A stretch of DNA of 64,000 bases from the NCBI GenBank assembly GCA_016214895.1, contig JACRMR010000003.1, positions 310,001-374,000 on the forward strand, in the 5' to 3' direction. Both the position numbers and the translations under genes were made by a program. Under the pieces are notes generated by a model that had not been told where the DNA came from, ran no database searches, and was given only the letters and a program-made list of their open reading frames with translations. Positions 12,595 to 22,645 of the stretch are shown one piece after another. The first letter of the stretch is position 1; every line of letters begins with the position of its first letter. Source of the stretch: a candidate division KSB1 bacterium (GTDB taxonomy: Bacteria > Electryoneota > RPQS01).

Positions 12595-14012
12595 TGGCAG
12601 TGGTTGCTCCGCGGGTCAAGCCGGTCGAAGACGTGCTGCCGCCGTCCGACCTGATCTCGTCGAAGATTCGGCTGCGCGATGTGACGGACGACGTATTGCG
12701 TCCGACCACGCGTCTGCCCAATGCGTTATGGTGGATTGGCATCGCGATCACCGGCACCATGCTCGGGATCGGCATCATCACGGTGGTCCGGCTCCTGATC
12801 AAGGGGCAGGGCATCTTTGGCATCAGCCATCCGGTCGGCTGGGCGTTTGACATCACGAATTTCGTATTCTGGATCGGTATCGGTCACGCCGGCACGCTGA
12901 TTTCGGCGATCCTCTTCCTCTTGCGGCAGTATTGGCGGACGGCGATCAACCGGTCCGCCGAAGCGATGACGATCTTCGCCGTCATGACCGCCGGCATCTT
13001 CCCCCTGTTGCACACCGGTCGCCAGTGGATGGCGTTCTGGCTGTTCCCGTATCCCAATGAGCGGCTGTTGTGGGTGAATTTCCGTTCGCCACTCGTGTGG
13101 GACGTCTTCGCGGTGAGCACCTATTTGACGATTTCACTCCTGTTCTGGTATCAGGGGCTGGTGCCGGACTTCGCCACCATGCGGGACCGGGCCAAGAATC
13201 TGTTGCGCAAGAAGGTTTACGGAATCCTGTCGTTGGGCTGGCGCGGCTCCGCGCGGGCCTGGAATCACTACGAGAAGGCGTACCTCGTGTTCGCGGGACT
13301 GTCGACGCCGCTGGTGTTGTCGGTCCACTCGATCGTGTCCTTCGACTTCGCCGTATCGTTGCTGCCGGGTTGGCACACGACGATCTTCCCGCCGTATTTC
13401 GTGGCCGGCGCAATCTTCTCCGGCTTCGCGATGGTGGTGACGCTCACGGTCGTGATGCGCAAGATGTTCCATCTTGAGCATCTGATTACGATCCGGCACA
13501 TGGAACTCATGAATATGATCATCATGGCCACGGGCCTGATGGTCGGCTACGCCTACATTACGGAGTTGTTCACGGCCTGGTACAGCGAGAATCCGTACGA
13601 GCGTTATGTGTTTTGGAATCGCGCCACCGGCCATTATGCCTGGGCCTTCTGGACGATGATGAGCTGTAACGCGATCATTCCGCAAATCTTCTGGTTCAAG
13701 AAGGCGCGCCGCTCGCTGGTCGTGATGTTCATCGTCTCGATCTTTGTGAACATCGGCATGTGGTTTGAGCGCTTCAACATTATCGTGACGTCGCTGCACA
13801 ACGACTTCATCCCGGCCAACTGGGAGATCTTCACGCCGACAATTTGGGACTTCGGCTGGACCATCGGCGCCTTCGGCCTGTTCTTTACGTTGTTCCTGAT
13901 CTTTGTCCGCGTGGCTCCCACGATTGCCATGGCGGAGATGAAAGGCGTGCTGCCGAATCCGACCGGCAGCGGCAAGCCCAGCCTGCACGAGGAGGTAACG
14001 GCCCATGACTAA
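12594..14012 (+). CDS. actC: Alternative complex III subunit ActC, NrfD/PsrC-like quinol-binding membrane protein
   Basis: A 472-residue integral membrane protein with about ten helices, of the NrfD/PolyS-reductase C family. In alternative complex III it forms the quinol site next to the ActB iron-sulfur clusters. Recognisable family segments include the N-terminal '[21 protein letters not shown]', the loop '[17 protein letters not shown]' and '[19 protein letters not shown]'. The ATG shares a base with the actB TGA (TGATG), and the gene overlaps actD by eight bases, so the operon is tightly coupled. Confidence 0.92.
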
Positions 14013-14523
14013 GCTTACGCCGGTGATGGTCGCTGTCTTTTCTGAGCCCACCGATGTGCTGAACGCCGCCGAGGCCGCGCACAAGCAGGGCTGGCGGCAT
14101 CTTGACATCATGACGCCGTATCCGATTCACGGGATGGAGAAGGCGCTGCACCTGAAGATGTCGTGGGTGCCGTGGGTCACGCTCGTGATGGGGCTGGGCG
14201 GTGCGGCGTTGGGATTCCTGTTCGCGTCGTGGACGAGTGCGGTAGCCTGGCCGATCAACGTAGGCGGCAAGCCGTTGATTTCGTGGCCGGCATTCATTCC
14301 GGTGGTGTTTGAGTGCGGAATCTTGATCGGCGGCATCGCCACGTTTATCGCGGTCTGGCGCGCCTGCCACATGCCGACGAACACGCCGAAAATCTATGAC
14401 GAGCGTTTCACCGACGACAAGTTTGGATTGATCGTGCCGCTGCGTGAGGGTATGAAGGACAACGACGTCCAAGCATTTCTGAAGGGAGTAGGTGCGGATG
14501 AAGTCCGTCGTGTTGACGCTTAA
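14005..14523 (+). CDS. actD: Alternative complex III subunit ActD (DUF3341)
   Basis: A 172-residue membrane subunit of the DUF3341 family. It starts with the family pattern '[20 protein letters not shown]' and '[12 protein letters not shown]', followed by two transmembrane helices (about residues 52-75 and 95-117) and a soluble tail. In solved alternative complex III structures ActD packs against ActC. No cofactor ligand is visible. It overlaps both actC and actE. Confidence 0.9.
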   Translation: MTKLTPVMVAVFSEPTDVLNAAEAAHKQGWRHLDIMTPYPIHGMEKALHLKMSWVPWVTLVMGLGGAALGFLFASWTSAVAWPINVGGKPLISWPAFIPVVFECGILIGGIATFIAVWRACHMPTNTPKIYDERFTDDKFGLIVPLREGMKDNDVQAFLKGVGADEVRRVDA

Positions 14524-15145
14524 TCTCCTGCTGCTCGCGGTTCTGGGCTGCGGGCTGTCGTCGTGCGGCACTCGGGACTTCGGCGAGACCGAATACATGC
14601 CGGACATGTACCGGCAGCTTTCCGTTCGCGCGCAGGAATACGATTCGACGACGGTTCCGGGCGTGGGCACGCGAACACCGCCGCCCTTTGCGGTGCCGCG
14701 CGATTTCGAGCCGTATGTGTACACCTTTGCCGATTCCCTGCTCGCGGATCAGATGCTAAACCCGCTCGCCCCGACCCCTGACGTGCTGGAAGCGGGCAAG
14801 AAGTACTTCAACAGCTATTGCATCGTCTGTCACGGCGCGCGCGGCGACGGTCGCGGCTACATTGTGCCCAAGTTTACGATGCCGCCGAGTCTGTACAGCG
14901 AGAAGCTGCTGGTCTGGAAGGACGGCCGCATCTATCACACGATGACGCTCGGGCAGGGCCTGATGTCGAGCTACGCCTCGCAGTTGCGCCCGACCCAGCG
15001 CTGGGCGGTCGTACACTACGTGCGCGCGTTGCAGCGGGCGGCCTTCCCGACCGAGACCGATATCGCGACGATGCAACGCGAGAATCTGACGCTGGAATCA
15101 GATCTTCCCGATACCGGCCAGACGTCGCTCTGGCCCAAGAAGTAA
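14498..15145 (+). CDS. actE: Alternative complex III subunit ActE, mono-heme cytochrome c lipoprotein
   Basis: A 215-residue lipoprotein. The signal peptide ends in a lipobox (LSSC), and one CxxCH heme site (CIVCH) lies in the context 'NSYCIVCHGARGDGRG', with a methionine-rich segment behind it as probable sixth ligand. ActE relays electrons out of alternative complex III. The ATG at 14498 was preferred over a GTG at 14492 because AAGGGAG at 14482-14488 is nine bases from the ATG and only three from the GTG. The start lies inside actD. Confidence 0.9.
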   Translation: MKSVVLTLNLLLLAVLGCGLSSCGTRDFGETEYMPDMYRQLSVRAQEYDSTTVPGVGTRTPPPFAVPRDFEPYVYTFADSLLADQMLNPLAPTPDVLEAGKKYFNSYCIVCHGARGDGRGYIVPKFTMPPSLYSEKLLVWKDGRIYHTMTLGQGLMSSYASQLRPTQRWAVVHYVRALQRAAFPTETDIATMQRENLTLESDLPDTGQTSLWPKK

Positions 15146-15183
15146 CCGCGGCCTCGAAGCGGGAACCTGACTGAACTTTTCCC

Positions 15184-16377
15184 ATGCACCACGCAGTCAT
15201 AACACAAGTCGATAATCCGGGACCGGTGGCGCTCGCGTCGAAATGGCGCCTGACATTCATCGGCATGACAGGGATCGGCGTCGCGGCCTTCGCGGCGGCG
15301 GTACTATCCGATCCGGCGCGCGCCTGGCACGGCTATCTCGTCTCCTATTTCATGTTTCTCGCGTTCGGTATCGCCGGGCTGTTCTTTGTCGCGATCAACA
15401 ATGCGACGAATGCGAAGTGGATGATCGTGATTCGCCGGCTCGCGGAAGGCTTTACGGCCTATCTGCCCGTGGCGCTCGTCCTGTTTGTCGGGGTCGTGCT
15501 GGGTATGAAGCACCTCTATGGGTGGTACGACGGCGCCACCGACATGGAGCCGGCCAAAGCGAAGTGGTTGAGTCCGCTCTGGATAACGGTTCGCGGCTTT
15601 GTATTCCTTGCCGTTTGGGTGCTGTTTGCGCGGGTCCTCGTGGGCTGGTCGGTGAAGCAGGATGCCAGCGGCGATGCCAAGTTATCCCGCAAGGCGATCA
15701 ACTTGTCGGTCGTCTTTCTGCCGATTTTCGCCGGGACGTTTACGCTAGCGGCCTTTGATTGGATCATGAGTTTGCAGTATCACTTCTTTTCGACGATGTT
15801 CGGCGTGTACTGCTTCGCCGGGATGTTCCAGAGTGGCCTCGCGCTGTTGACCATTGTGTTCATCCGGATGAAGCAGCCCGGCGGTCCGTTGCAGGCGTAC
15901 GCGACGCAGTCCCATGTCAAGGACTTGGGCGGTCTGATCTTCGCGTTCACGGTGTTTATGACCTATATCGGCTTCTCCCAGTTCATGTTGATCTGGTACG
16001 CGAACATGCCGGAGGAGACGTTCTACTTCATGCAGCGGTTGGACGGCGGCTGGCAGGTTCTGACCGTCGCGCTGCCGTTCTTCAAGTTCGTGGTGCCATT
16101 CTTTGGCTTACTGGGCCAGGGTCAGAAGAAGAACGAAACGTGGCTGACCATCGTTTGCTGGACGATTATTGTCGGTCAGTTCCTCGATATCTACTGGATG
16201 GTCATGCCCACCTACAGCAAGACGCTGGTTCCGATTGGCTGGATGGAAATCGGCATCTGGCTGGGCTTCGCGGGGATCTTCGGATTGGCGGTGTCGCGCT
16301 TCTATGCCAGAAACTCGATTATGGCTGCCCGCGACCCGCGCATCCTGGAGAGCGTCAACTGGAGGATGTGGGAATGA
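15184..16377 (+). CDS. actF: Alternative complex III subunit ActF, second NrfD-like membrane subunit
   Basis: A 397-residue integral membrane protein with about ten helices, a shorter relative of ActC. Typical ActF segments are 'KWRLTFIGMTGIG', 'FDWIMSLQYHFFSTMFGVYCFAGMF' and 'DLGGLIFAFTVFMTYIGFSQFMLIWYANMPEE'-like transmembrane runs near residues 235-280. ActC and ActF together form the membrane core of the complex. Its stop overlaps the next ATG (ATGA at 16374). Confidence 0.9.
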   Translation: MHHAVITQVDNPGPVALASKWRLTFIGMTGIGVAAFAAAVLSDPARAWHGYLVSYFMFLAFGIAGLFFVAINNATNAKWMIVIRRLAEGFTAYLPVALVLFVGVVLGMKHLYGWYDGATDMEPAKAKWLSPLWITVRGFVFLAVWVLFARVLVGWSVKQDASGDAKLSRKAINLSVVFLPIFAGTFTLAAFDWIMSLQYHFFSTMFGVYCFAGMFQSGLALLTIVFIRMKQPGGPLQAYATQSHVKDLGGLIFAFTVFMTYIGFSQFMLIWYANMPEETFYFMQRLDGGWQVLTVALPFFKFVVPFFGLLGQGQKKNETWLTIVCWTIIVGQFLDIYWMVMPTYSKTLVPIGWMEIGIWLGFAGIFGLAVSRFYARNSIMAARDPRILESVNWRMWE

Positions 16378-17306
16378 ACGGCACCGAATCCCGGACCAGC
16401 CTTTTCTTCTACGTCCCGGTAATCTTTTTCGCCGCGTTCGCGCTCTTCTGGGTTTTCAACCACTTCTATGATGAAGGTCAGGTGGCCGGGAAGAACGCTC
16501 CGCCGCCCGTGGAAGCGGTGAAGAAAGCGGCGGCAGTGGACTTGCGCGCGCTGGGGCGTGATGAGAGTCTGGCCGCCAAGGGCCGCCCGTTGTTCGGGAT
16601 CAACTGCGCAAGCTGCCACGGGCCTAAGGGTTACGGAGACGGCGATCGCGCGGCCAGTCTGAATCCCAAGCCGCGCAACTACCACACGGAAAAGTTCAAA
16701 TTCGGCGACGACATCTTCTCGATCTACAGTACGCTGCTGAAAGGCTCCCCGGGCACCTCCATGCCGTCGTTCGCGTTGCTGCCGCCGGAAGACGTGATGG
16801 CCATGGCACACTACGTCCGCGCCTTGATCCCCAAGCCCACGCCGACGACGGACGCGATTATCAACCAGTTCCCCGATGTCGGCGGAACCGGTGGCGGCGC
16901 GACGGCGTCCGCAACGCTGCCCGGTGATACCACGAAGGCCGGGCCGAGAATCCCGATTCAGCTCGCCATGAAGAGCCTTGAAACAGTCTATCCGACGACA
17001 ACGGTTGCCGCCGGACGCGTGGATCGCACCGCCGCGGGTGCCGAACTGTTCTCGCAGCAGTGTGCGCGCTGTCATGGCGCCACCGGCGACGGCGTGACCT
17101 GGCGGACCCTCGCGGTGGCTCCCTATCGCTATGCGGCAACGGGAAGTCTGAAACAGCCGGATGCCGGTTGGAAGTCTGATCGCAAGCGCTTTGCTGAAGT
17201 CATCACCCATGGCCTGCCCGGTGATCTGATGCCGGGCTACGGGACGCTGACGACGCAGCAGGTTGACGATCTTCACACCTACGTCAAGAATTTGGCCGCG
17301 CGTTAA
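16374..17306 (+). CDS. Membrane-anchored diheme cytochrome c
   Basis: A 310-residue protein with one N-terminal helix (about residues 9-28) and two class I cytochrome c domains, with heme sites CASCH near residue 78 and CARCH near residue 229. Methionines in 'GTSMPSFALLPPEDV' and 'GDLMPGYGTLT' are likely axial ligands. It lies between the alternative complex III genes and the oxidase genes. CoxB here has no fused cytochrome domain, so this protein is the best candidate for the carrier linking the two complexes; it may also be a structural part of either. Start 16374 was chosen because it overlaps the actF stop and begins a signal-anchor; the frame is open further upstream only as a shadow of actF. 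Confidence 0.85.
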   Translation: MNGTESRTSLFFYVPVIFFAAFALFWVFNHFYDEGQVAGKNAPPPVEAVKKAAAVDLRALGRDESLAAKGRPLFGINCASCHGPKGYGDGDRAASLNPKPRNYHTEKFKFGDDIFSIYSTLLKGSPGTSMPSFALLPPEDVMAMAHYVRALIPKPTPTTDAIINQFPDVGGTGGGATASATLPGDTTKAGPRIPIQLAMKSLETVYPTTTVAAGRVDRTAAGAELFSQQCARCHGATGDGVTWRTLAVAPYRYAATGSLKQPDAGWKSDRKRFAEVITHGLPGDLMPGYGTLTTQQVDDLHTYVKNLAAR

Positions 17307-17326
17307 TCCGGCGTTTCCCATATCGC

Positions 17327-18154
17327 ATGATAAAAAAGTTCCACTACTTTCTACCGTTGGGTCTGCTCACTCTGGCGGGGGCCGCGTGGGCGGACAAGCC
17401 GATCACGACCTGGCTGTTCGATCCGGCCACGCCGATCGCGCGCGAGGTGCTCTCGAATTTCTGGATCACCATGGGGCTGCTCACGCCATTCCTGCTGTTG
17501 CCGCAGGTGTTGCTGCTTTATGCGATCTGGAAGTTCAAGGAGTCCCGCGGCCACCAGCCGGCGACGTTTCACGAGAACTTGAAGCTGGAGATCGTGTGGA
17601 CAATCGTCCCGGTGATTACGCTGATTCTGCTCGCCATCCCGATGTACAAGACGCTGCGCAAGATGGACGTGCCGCCCAAGAGCGATCTCGTGGTCGAGGT
17701 CATCGGTCACCAGTTTTTCTGGGAGTATCGTTATCCGAAGTTCAATCTCGGCATCGCCAACGAGCCGTTGGTGGTCCCCGCTGACAAGGTGGTGACGCTG
17801 AACTGCACGAGTGTTGACGTCATCCATTCCTGGTGGGTGCCCGCTTTCGGTGTGAAACAGGACGCGAATCCCGGTCGGATCACGCATACCTGGTTCAAGG
17901 CGGATGCCGGGACCTACAAGGGGCAGTGCGCGGAACTGTGCGGTCCGCTGCATGGCGAGATGCTGATCAATGTAAAGGTCTTGCCCGAGGCCGAATTTGA
18001 AGCCTGGGCGCAGTCCAAGGCGGTTCAGGCATTGGACACGACGGCACCGCAGGCGGCGCCCCCGGCAAGTTCCGTGGCGCCGGCCGTGATCGGACAGAAC
18101 ACGCAATCGCAACTCTCGCAGAAGGGGGCGCATGAGCAGCGTATCGACAGCTAA
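17327..18154 (+). CDS. coxB: Cytochrome c oxidase subunit II
   Basis: A 275-residue subunit II with a signal peptide, two transmembrane helices (about residues 45-68 and 86-106) and a periplasmic cupredoxin domain. All CuA ligands are visible: His in 'HSWWVP', and the Cys, Glu, Cys, His and Met of '[12 protein letters not shown]'. The aromatic patch '[10 protein letters not shown]' for electron entry is present. No cytochrome c domain follows, only an Ala/Pro/Gln-rich tail, so the oxidase is aa3- rather than caa3-type by gene structure. It overlaps coxA by 23 bases. Confidence 0.93.
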   Translation: MIKKFHYFLPLGLLTLAGAAWADKPITTWLFDPATPIAREVLSNFWITMGLLTPFLLLPQVLLLYAIWKFKESRGHQPATFHENLKLEIVWTIVPVITLILLAIPMYKTLRKMDVPPKSDLVVEVIGHQFFWEYRYPKFNLGIANEPLVVPADKVVTLNCTSVDVIHSWWVPAFGVKQDANPGRITHTWFKADAGTYKGQCAELCGPLHGEMLINVKVLPEAEFEAWAQSKAVQALDTTAPQAAPPASSVAPAVIGQNTQSQLSQKGAHEQRIDS

Positions 18155-19709
18155 GAAACCGGTGTTGCTGAGGTACATGTCGTCCACCGATCACAAGGAG
18201 ATCGGGATCGCCTACCTCTGGTTCAGCTTGTTCATGGCGATTTTCGGCGGCGGTTTCGCGGGCTTGATTCGGCTGCAACTGTCGAGCGCCAATTCCGGCT
18301 ACTTGACTCCGGAGTTCTACAATCAGATGCTGTCGATGCATGCGACGCTGATGATCTTTTTCGTGATCATCCCCGCCTTCACCGGCTTCGGCAATTACTT
18401 TGTTCCGCTGCTGATCGGGGCGCGTGACATGGCCTTCCCCAAGCTGAACGCGTTCTCCTTGTGGATGCTGGTCCCGGCCGCGGTCCTGGCCTTTGGCGGG
18501 TTCTTCATGAAGGGCGGGGCGATGGCGGCGGGCTGGACCGGTTATCAGCCGCTCGCGTCCAAGCAGTTTAGCGGCACGGCGGGCGTCGATTTCTGGATTC
18601 TCGCGATCCACATGATCGGCATCTCCTCCATCCTCGGCGCGATCAACTTCATCGTCACAATCCTGAACATGCGCACGCAGGGCATGTCGCTGTTCAAGAT
18701 GCCGTTGTTCGTCTGGTCGTGGCTCGTGAACGCCACGATGATCCTGGTGGCGACCCCGGTGCTCGCCGGTGCGATCACGATGGCGCTCCTGGATCGTCAT
18801 TTCGGGACGGGCTTTTTCCGGCCTTCGGAGGGCGGCGATCCGCTGCTGTATCAGCACCTGTTCTGGTTCTATTCGCACCCCGCGGTGTACATCATGATTT
18901 TGCCCGGCTTTGGTCTCATCAGTCACGTCATCGCGAGCTTTTCGCGCAAGCGTGTGTTTGGTTACACGGGCATGGTTTACGCGATCGCGAGCATTGGCAT
19001 TCTCGGTTTCATGGTCTGGGCGCATCATATGTTCACGGCGGGCATGGCGCCCTGGCTGCGGGCCTATTTCTCGTTCATGACCATGCTGATCGCCGTCCCG
19101 ACGGGCGTGAAGGTATTCTCCTGGCTGGCAACGTTGTGGGGCGGCTCGCTGCGCTTCACGGTGGCGATGAAGTTCGCGCTGGGTTTCGTGTCGCTGTTCG
19201 TGATCGGCGGGATCAGCGGCGTTATTCTCGCGAATGTTCCGGTGGACGTGCAAGTGCATGACAGCTACTTTGTCGTCGCGCATATTCATTACGTGTTATT
19301 CGGTGGGTCCATCATGGCCTTGATGGCCGCGACCTATTACTGGTTCCCCAAGATGTCGGGCCGCAAGCTGTCCGAGAAGCTTGGGAATTGGAATTTCTGG
19401 CTGTTCGTGATTGGGATGAACTGGGTCTTCCTGCCGATGCACTGGCTGGGTCTGATCGGCATGGCCCGCCGCGTTTACACGTATCGCCCCGAATTTGAGT
19501 CGATGAATTCGTTTATCTCCTACGGCTATCTGTTCCTGCTGGTCGGGGGGGTGATCTACATGGTCAATGTGATCAAGTCGCTGCGCAGCGGTGAGATTGC
19601 CGCTGCCGAGGATACGTGGGCAGTCAACGACATCCAACATACATTGGAGTGGGCGACGTCGAGTCCGCCGCCGAAAGAGAATTTCAAAAGATTACCGGTC
19701 GTTTCCTGA
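18132..19709 (+). CDS. coxA: Cytochrome c oxidase subunit I, A2-type heme-copper oxidase
   Basis: A 525-residue catalytic subunit with twelve predicted helices that reduces oxygen and pumps protons. Visible ligands are the heme a histidine in '[11 protein letters not shown]', CuB histidines in 'YSHPAVYI' and 'WAHHMFTAG', and the heme a/a3 histidines in '[12 protein letters not shown]'. The segment 'YSHPAVY' replaces the 'GHPEVY' of A1 enzymes, so the D-channel glutamate is absent and the Tyr-Ser pair of A2 enzymes is present. The K-channel lysine is kept in '[10 protein letters not shown]'. Start and stop both overlap neighbours in the operon. Confidence 0.95.
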   Translation: MSSVSTAKKPVLLRYMSSTDHKEIGIAYLWFSLFMAIFGGGFAGLIRLQLSSANSGYLTPEFYNQMLSMHATLMIFFVIIPAFTGFGNYFVPLLIGARDMAFPKLNAFSLWMLVPAAVLAFGGFFMKGGAMAAGWTGYQPLASKQFSGTAGVDFWILAIHMIGISSILGAINFIVTILNMRTQGMSLFKMPLFVWSWLVNATMILVATPVLAGAITMALLDRHFGTGFFRPSEGGDPLLYQHLFWFYSHPAVYIMILPGFGLISHVIASFSRKRVFGYTGMVYAIASIGILGFMVWAHHMFTAGMAPWLRAYFSFMTMLIAVPTGVKVFSWLATLWGGSLRFTVAMKFALGFVSLFVIGGISGVILANVPVDVQVHDSYFVVAHIHYVLFGGSIMALMAATYYWFPKMSGRKLSEKLGNWNFWLFVIGMNWVFLPMHWLGLIGMARRVYTYRPEFESMNSFISYGYLFLLVGGVIYMVNVIKSLRSGEIAAAEDTWAVNDIQHTLEWATSSPPPKENFKRLPVVS

Positions 19710-20785
19710 TGGGTACCGCCTTATCCGCCGGTCACATTGAGGAGGGTTCGCGCGAACCCTCTGTTGTGTCTGCGACTTCGCCCGCGCGCCGACTGGCCTC
19801 GTGGTTGCTATTGCTCTGCGCGCTGGTTTCCATTCTGATTCTGTGGGGCGGGATTGTCCGGCTGTCCGGTTCCGGGCTGTCGATTCCGGAATGGCCGCTG
19901 ATCAACGGCAGCTTGCTTCCGCCATTCACGGGCGACGGCTGGGAGACGGTCTTCCAGACCTATGCCGTGCGCTATCCCGACGTCGCGGCGAACTTGACCG
20001 CGGCGCAATTTCAGCGCATGTTCGCCGTCGAGTATTTCCATCGCTTCCTCGCGGCCCTCGTGGGAATTGTATTTCTGGCGCTATTCGTGCGTTCGAAACG
20101 TAATCCCGCGCTGTGGGCGGTCGTACGCCAACGCATGGTTTCGGCGGCGTGGTTACTGGTGGCGCAAGCGGTCTTGGGCGGAATCGTGGTCAAGCTCGAC
20201 TTGCAGGCGGCGGCGGTCGCGCTGCACCTCGGAATGGCCTTCTTGTTTTTCGGCTTGCTATTGTGGACGGCACTCAGCCTGTCGCGTACCGGTTCCGGCT
20301 CGGTGCGTGAAGTTCGCAGCCGGCTCGCGTGGTTTGCCACGGGCGGCATCTTTCTGCAAATCGTAACGGGCGGCCTGGTTGCGGGTACCGGCGCGGGACT
20401 GACTCTGAACACGTGGCCCCAGATCGGCTCGTATTGGATCCCGCCGTTACATCTGCTGTGGGCGGATTGGTACACGCCGGGGATCATGAATCTGTTTGAG
20501 AATCAGGTCCTGATCCAGTTTATTCATCGCTGGCTGGCTTTCGTCGCCGCGGGCCTGGTGATCGCTCTGGTGGGTCGCAGTATCTTGGCGCCCATTTCCT
20601 CTCGCGGCCGCATCGCCTTGCGCGCGCTGACCACCATTCTCGTGCTGCAACTGCTCTTGGGAATCGGGAACCTGCTGTTCAAAGTTCCGATGTGGCTTGC
20701 TTTTTCCCATCTGGCGATGGGTTTATTACTCTATACAACGCTGCTTGCCCTGACCCACGAACTGACGCACCCAGCGGCAGATTAA
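19709..20785 (+). CDS. ctaA: Heme A synthase (CtaA/Cox15)
   Basis: A 358-residue membrane protein with eight helices that oxidises heme O to heme A. Family motifs are 'SGSGLSIPEWPL', the histidine segments 'EYFHRFLAALVG', 'ALHLGMAF', 'QFIHRWLAF' and 'FSHLAMGLLLY', and 'LNTWPQIG'. The ATG at 19709 shares its first base with the coxA stop (TGATG), which decides the start. Heme A is the cofactor of the oxidase encoded just upstream. Confidence 0.9.
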   Translation: MGTALSAGHIEEGSREPSVVSATSPARRLASWLLLLCALVSILILWGGIVRLSGSGLSIPEWPLINGSLLPPFTGDGWETVFQTYAVRYPDVAANLTAAQFQRMFAVEYFHRFLAALVGIVFLALFVRSKRNPALWAVVRQRMVSAAWLLVAQAVLGGIVVKLDLQAAAVALHLGMAFLFFGLLLWTALSLSRTGSGSVREVRSRLAWFATGGIFLQIVTGGLVAGTGAGLTLNTWPQIGSYWIPPLHLLWADWYTPGIMNLFENQVLIQFIHRWLAFVAAGLVIALVGRSILAPISSRGRIALRALTTILVLQLLLGIGNLLFKVPMWLAFSHLAMGLLLYTTLLALTHELTHPAAD

Positions 20786-20867
20786 CCACGTAGTTAGCAC
20801 CGAGCCGGGTTAAAGATTCGCAACCCTGCCGGATTCGGAATCCACTTTCTCCTTTCACATTTCAGCC

Positions 20868-21731
20868 ATGTCCCGCTGGCGCGAGTTCCTTCAACTGATG
20901 AAACCGTCGATCCTGACACTCGTGATTCTCACGGGTGCCACGGCGCTGGTGCTTGAAGGCAGCCTGCTGCACGAGCCGCTGAAGTTTCTCGCGGTTATCG
21001 TCGGTTTGGTCTTTACGGGCGGCTGTGCGAACACGCTCAACCAGTATTTCGAACGCGACCTCGACGCGCAGATGGGGCGCACGCGCGCGCGTCGCCCGCT
21101 GCCGCGGCATACCGTGACGCCGCGCGAAGCCGTGGTCTTTGCCACGGTGCTTGGAATCGGCGCGCTGGCGCTCTTCGGTCTGCGGTTCAATCTGCTCAGT
21201 GCGGCCGCCGCGCTGGGCACCATTCTGTTCTACAGCTTCTTCTACACGCTCTGGCTGAAGCCACGCACGTACTTGAATATCGTCATCGGCGGGGCGGCGG
21301 GCGCGATGGCTCCGGTGATTTCCTGGGCCGCGGCGACCGGCACGCTGGCGCCGACCCCCTGGATTCTCTTCCTGATCATCTTTTTCTGGACGCCGCCGCA
21401 TTTCTGGGCCTTGGCGCTCTGCGTGAAGCGCGATTATGCGAACGTTTCGATTCCGATGTTGCCGGTGATCAAGGGTGACGCGGAAACCCGGCGCCAGATT
21501 CTGATTTACACCCTGTGGATGGTCGGAATTAGTCTGGCGTTACTCGCCGTTCAGGCTGGCTTAGTCTATCTGCTGTTTGCGATCGGACTGGGTGGATTGT
21601 TTGTGTATAAGGCCTTTCGCATTTGGCGGGGCAACGAAAATACGCACGCGTGGGGCTTGTTCAAGTACTCGATTATCTACTTGATGGTCCTTTTCGTCGC
21701 GATGATGGCCGATCGAGTCATTCGGATTTGA
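20868..21731 (+). CDS. ctaB: Protoheme IX farnesyltransferase (heme O synthase)
   Basis: A 287-residue UbiA-family prenyltransferase with nine helices that adds a farnesyl group to heme B to give heme O, the step before CtaA. The prenyl-diphosphate motif 'NQYFERDLDAQMGRT' is followed by 'RPLPRHTVTPREA', and 'LWLKPRTYLNIVIGG' and 'FFWTPPHFWALAL' are typical of CtaB/Cox10. An 82-base gap separates it from ctaA, and no ribosome binding site is visible (the sequence before the ATG is pyrimidine-rich). Confidence 0.92.
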   Translation: MSRWREFLQLMKPSILTLVILTGATALVLEGSLLHEPLKFLAVIVGLVFTGGCANTLNQYFERDLDAQMGRTRARRPLPRHTVTPREAVVFATVLGIGALALFGLRFNLLSAAAALGTILFYSFFYTLWLKPRTYLNIVIGGAAGAMAPVISWAAATGTLAPTPWILFLIIFFWTPPHFWALALCVKRDYANVSIPMLPVIKGDAETRRQILIYTLWMVGISLALLAVQAGLVYLLFAIGLGGLFVYKAFRIWRGNENTHAWGLFKYSIIYLMVLFVAMMADRVIRI

Positions 21732-21807
21732 TCCGGGGTCGGGCACCTGCGCCCGGCGGAAGCGCTACACAGCCGCGCCGGATTCCGGCGCCGGCGGCAA
21801 GAGAACC

Positions 21808-22404
21808 ATGGATAGCGAACAAGTTGCCCGCGAGCGGAGGTCGAAGAACCGCCAGCTCCTGCTCTATTTGATGATTCCCGTCACGCTGATCATGTTCGGT
21901 GTGGCCTTTGCGCAGGTGCCGCTGTTCCGCATCTTCTGCCAGAAGATTGGCTTCGGTCAGTCGCCCTTGACGGATGTGTCGGAGAGTGAGGGCGGCCGCG
22001 AGGTCAAGGTCCTGTTCACCGGCGTCGCGGCCGGAAATCTTCCGGTCTATTTCCGGCCCAAGCGCTCGATCATGACGGCTCATCTCGGCCAGAAGTTCGA
22101 GAACGCGTACAACTTTGTTAACATGTCGGATGATACCGTCTATTTCCGTCCGGTGCATTCGATCCTGCCGGAAGACGCGGCCAAGAAGTTCACGATGACG
22201 AAGTGCTTTTGCTTTGACGATCAAATGATGCTGCCGCGCGAAGAGAAGACGTTTCCCGTCATCAGCATTCTATCGAAGGAGTTGAATGACGAGATCGAGC
22301 AGGTGACTTTGCACTACACGTTATTCGAAAAGAATCCGGCGGAGATGGAATTCGGGCGCAACGTCAGCAATGTCGCGGATAACGCTGCCGGAGCCGGCAA
22401 GTGA
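21808..22404 (+). CDS. ctaG: Cytochrome c oxidase assembly protein CtaG/Cox11 (CuB insertion)
   Basis: A 198-residue protein with one N-terminal helix (about residues 17-36, ending 'QVPLFRIFCQKIGFG') and a periplasmic beta domain. The copper-binding motif 'CFCF' is near residue 135, in 'MTKCFCFDDQ'. Cox11 proteins deliver copper to the CuB site of subunit I. The gene ends in GTGA, overlapping the start of a 50-residue protein. Confidence 0.9.
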   Translation: MDSEQVARERRSKNRQLLLYLMIPVTLIMFGVAFAQVPLFRIFCQKIGFGQSPLTDVSESEGGREVKVLFTGVAAGNLPVYFRPKRSIMTAHLGQKFENAYNFVNMSDDTVYFRPVHSILPEDAAKKFTMTKCFCFDDQMMLPREEKTFPVISILSKELNDEIEQVTLHYTLFEKNPAEMEFGRNVSNVADNAAGAGK

Positions 22405-22553
22405 GCGCGGTGCCCGCCGTTGACGCCGGGACTCGTCGGCGTAATCGCCGGCTTGCGCTATGGATTTCTGCCGGCGTACTGGCGGTCATGCTGCTCGGGT
22501 CGTGGTATCTCTGCCATTTCGGCCTGCCGACAGAGCGCATTCTCTACCATTGA
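22401..22553 (+). CDS. Small single-helix membrane protein between ctaG and coxC
   Basis: A 50-codon gene starting with GTG at 22401, overlapping the ctaG stop (GTGA), and ending at a TGA at 22551-22553. The product begins MSAVPAVDAGTRRRNRRL, has one hydrophobic helix of about 18 residues ('LWISAGVLAVMLLGSWYL'), and ends 'LPTERILYH'. The arginine-rich stretch before the helix predicts an N-in orientation. Size, overlap and place match the small membrane subunits or assembly factors found among cox genes, but no family was recognised. An oxidase small subunit is the working idea. Confidence 0.6.
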   Translation: MSAVPAVDAGTRRRNRRLALWISAGVLAVMLLGSWYLCHFGLPTERILYH

Positions 22554-22645
22554 GCCTTGCTGCGCCGAGCCGGGGTATGTCCTCGCAACCCGGCTGGCAT
22601 CTTCTCGGTCTATCGGTTTCTGATTTCTAAATTTCAAATTCGTCC

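Noticed and set aside
15759-16373. Upstream extension of the diheme cytochrome frame
   Set aside because: The extra 205 codons lie in the wrong frame over actF and read as Arg-rich shadow; the ATG at 16374 overlaps the actF stop and starts a membrane anchor.
17967-19289. Antisense open frame of 440 codons opposite coxA
   Set aside because: The sense strand is an unmistakable oxidase subunit I; the antisense product is a His/Arg/Asp-rich shadow.
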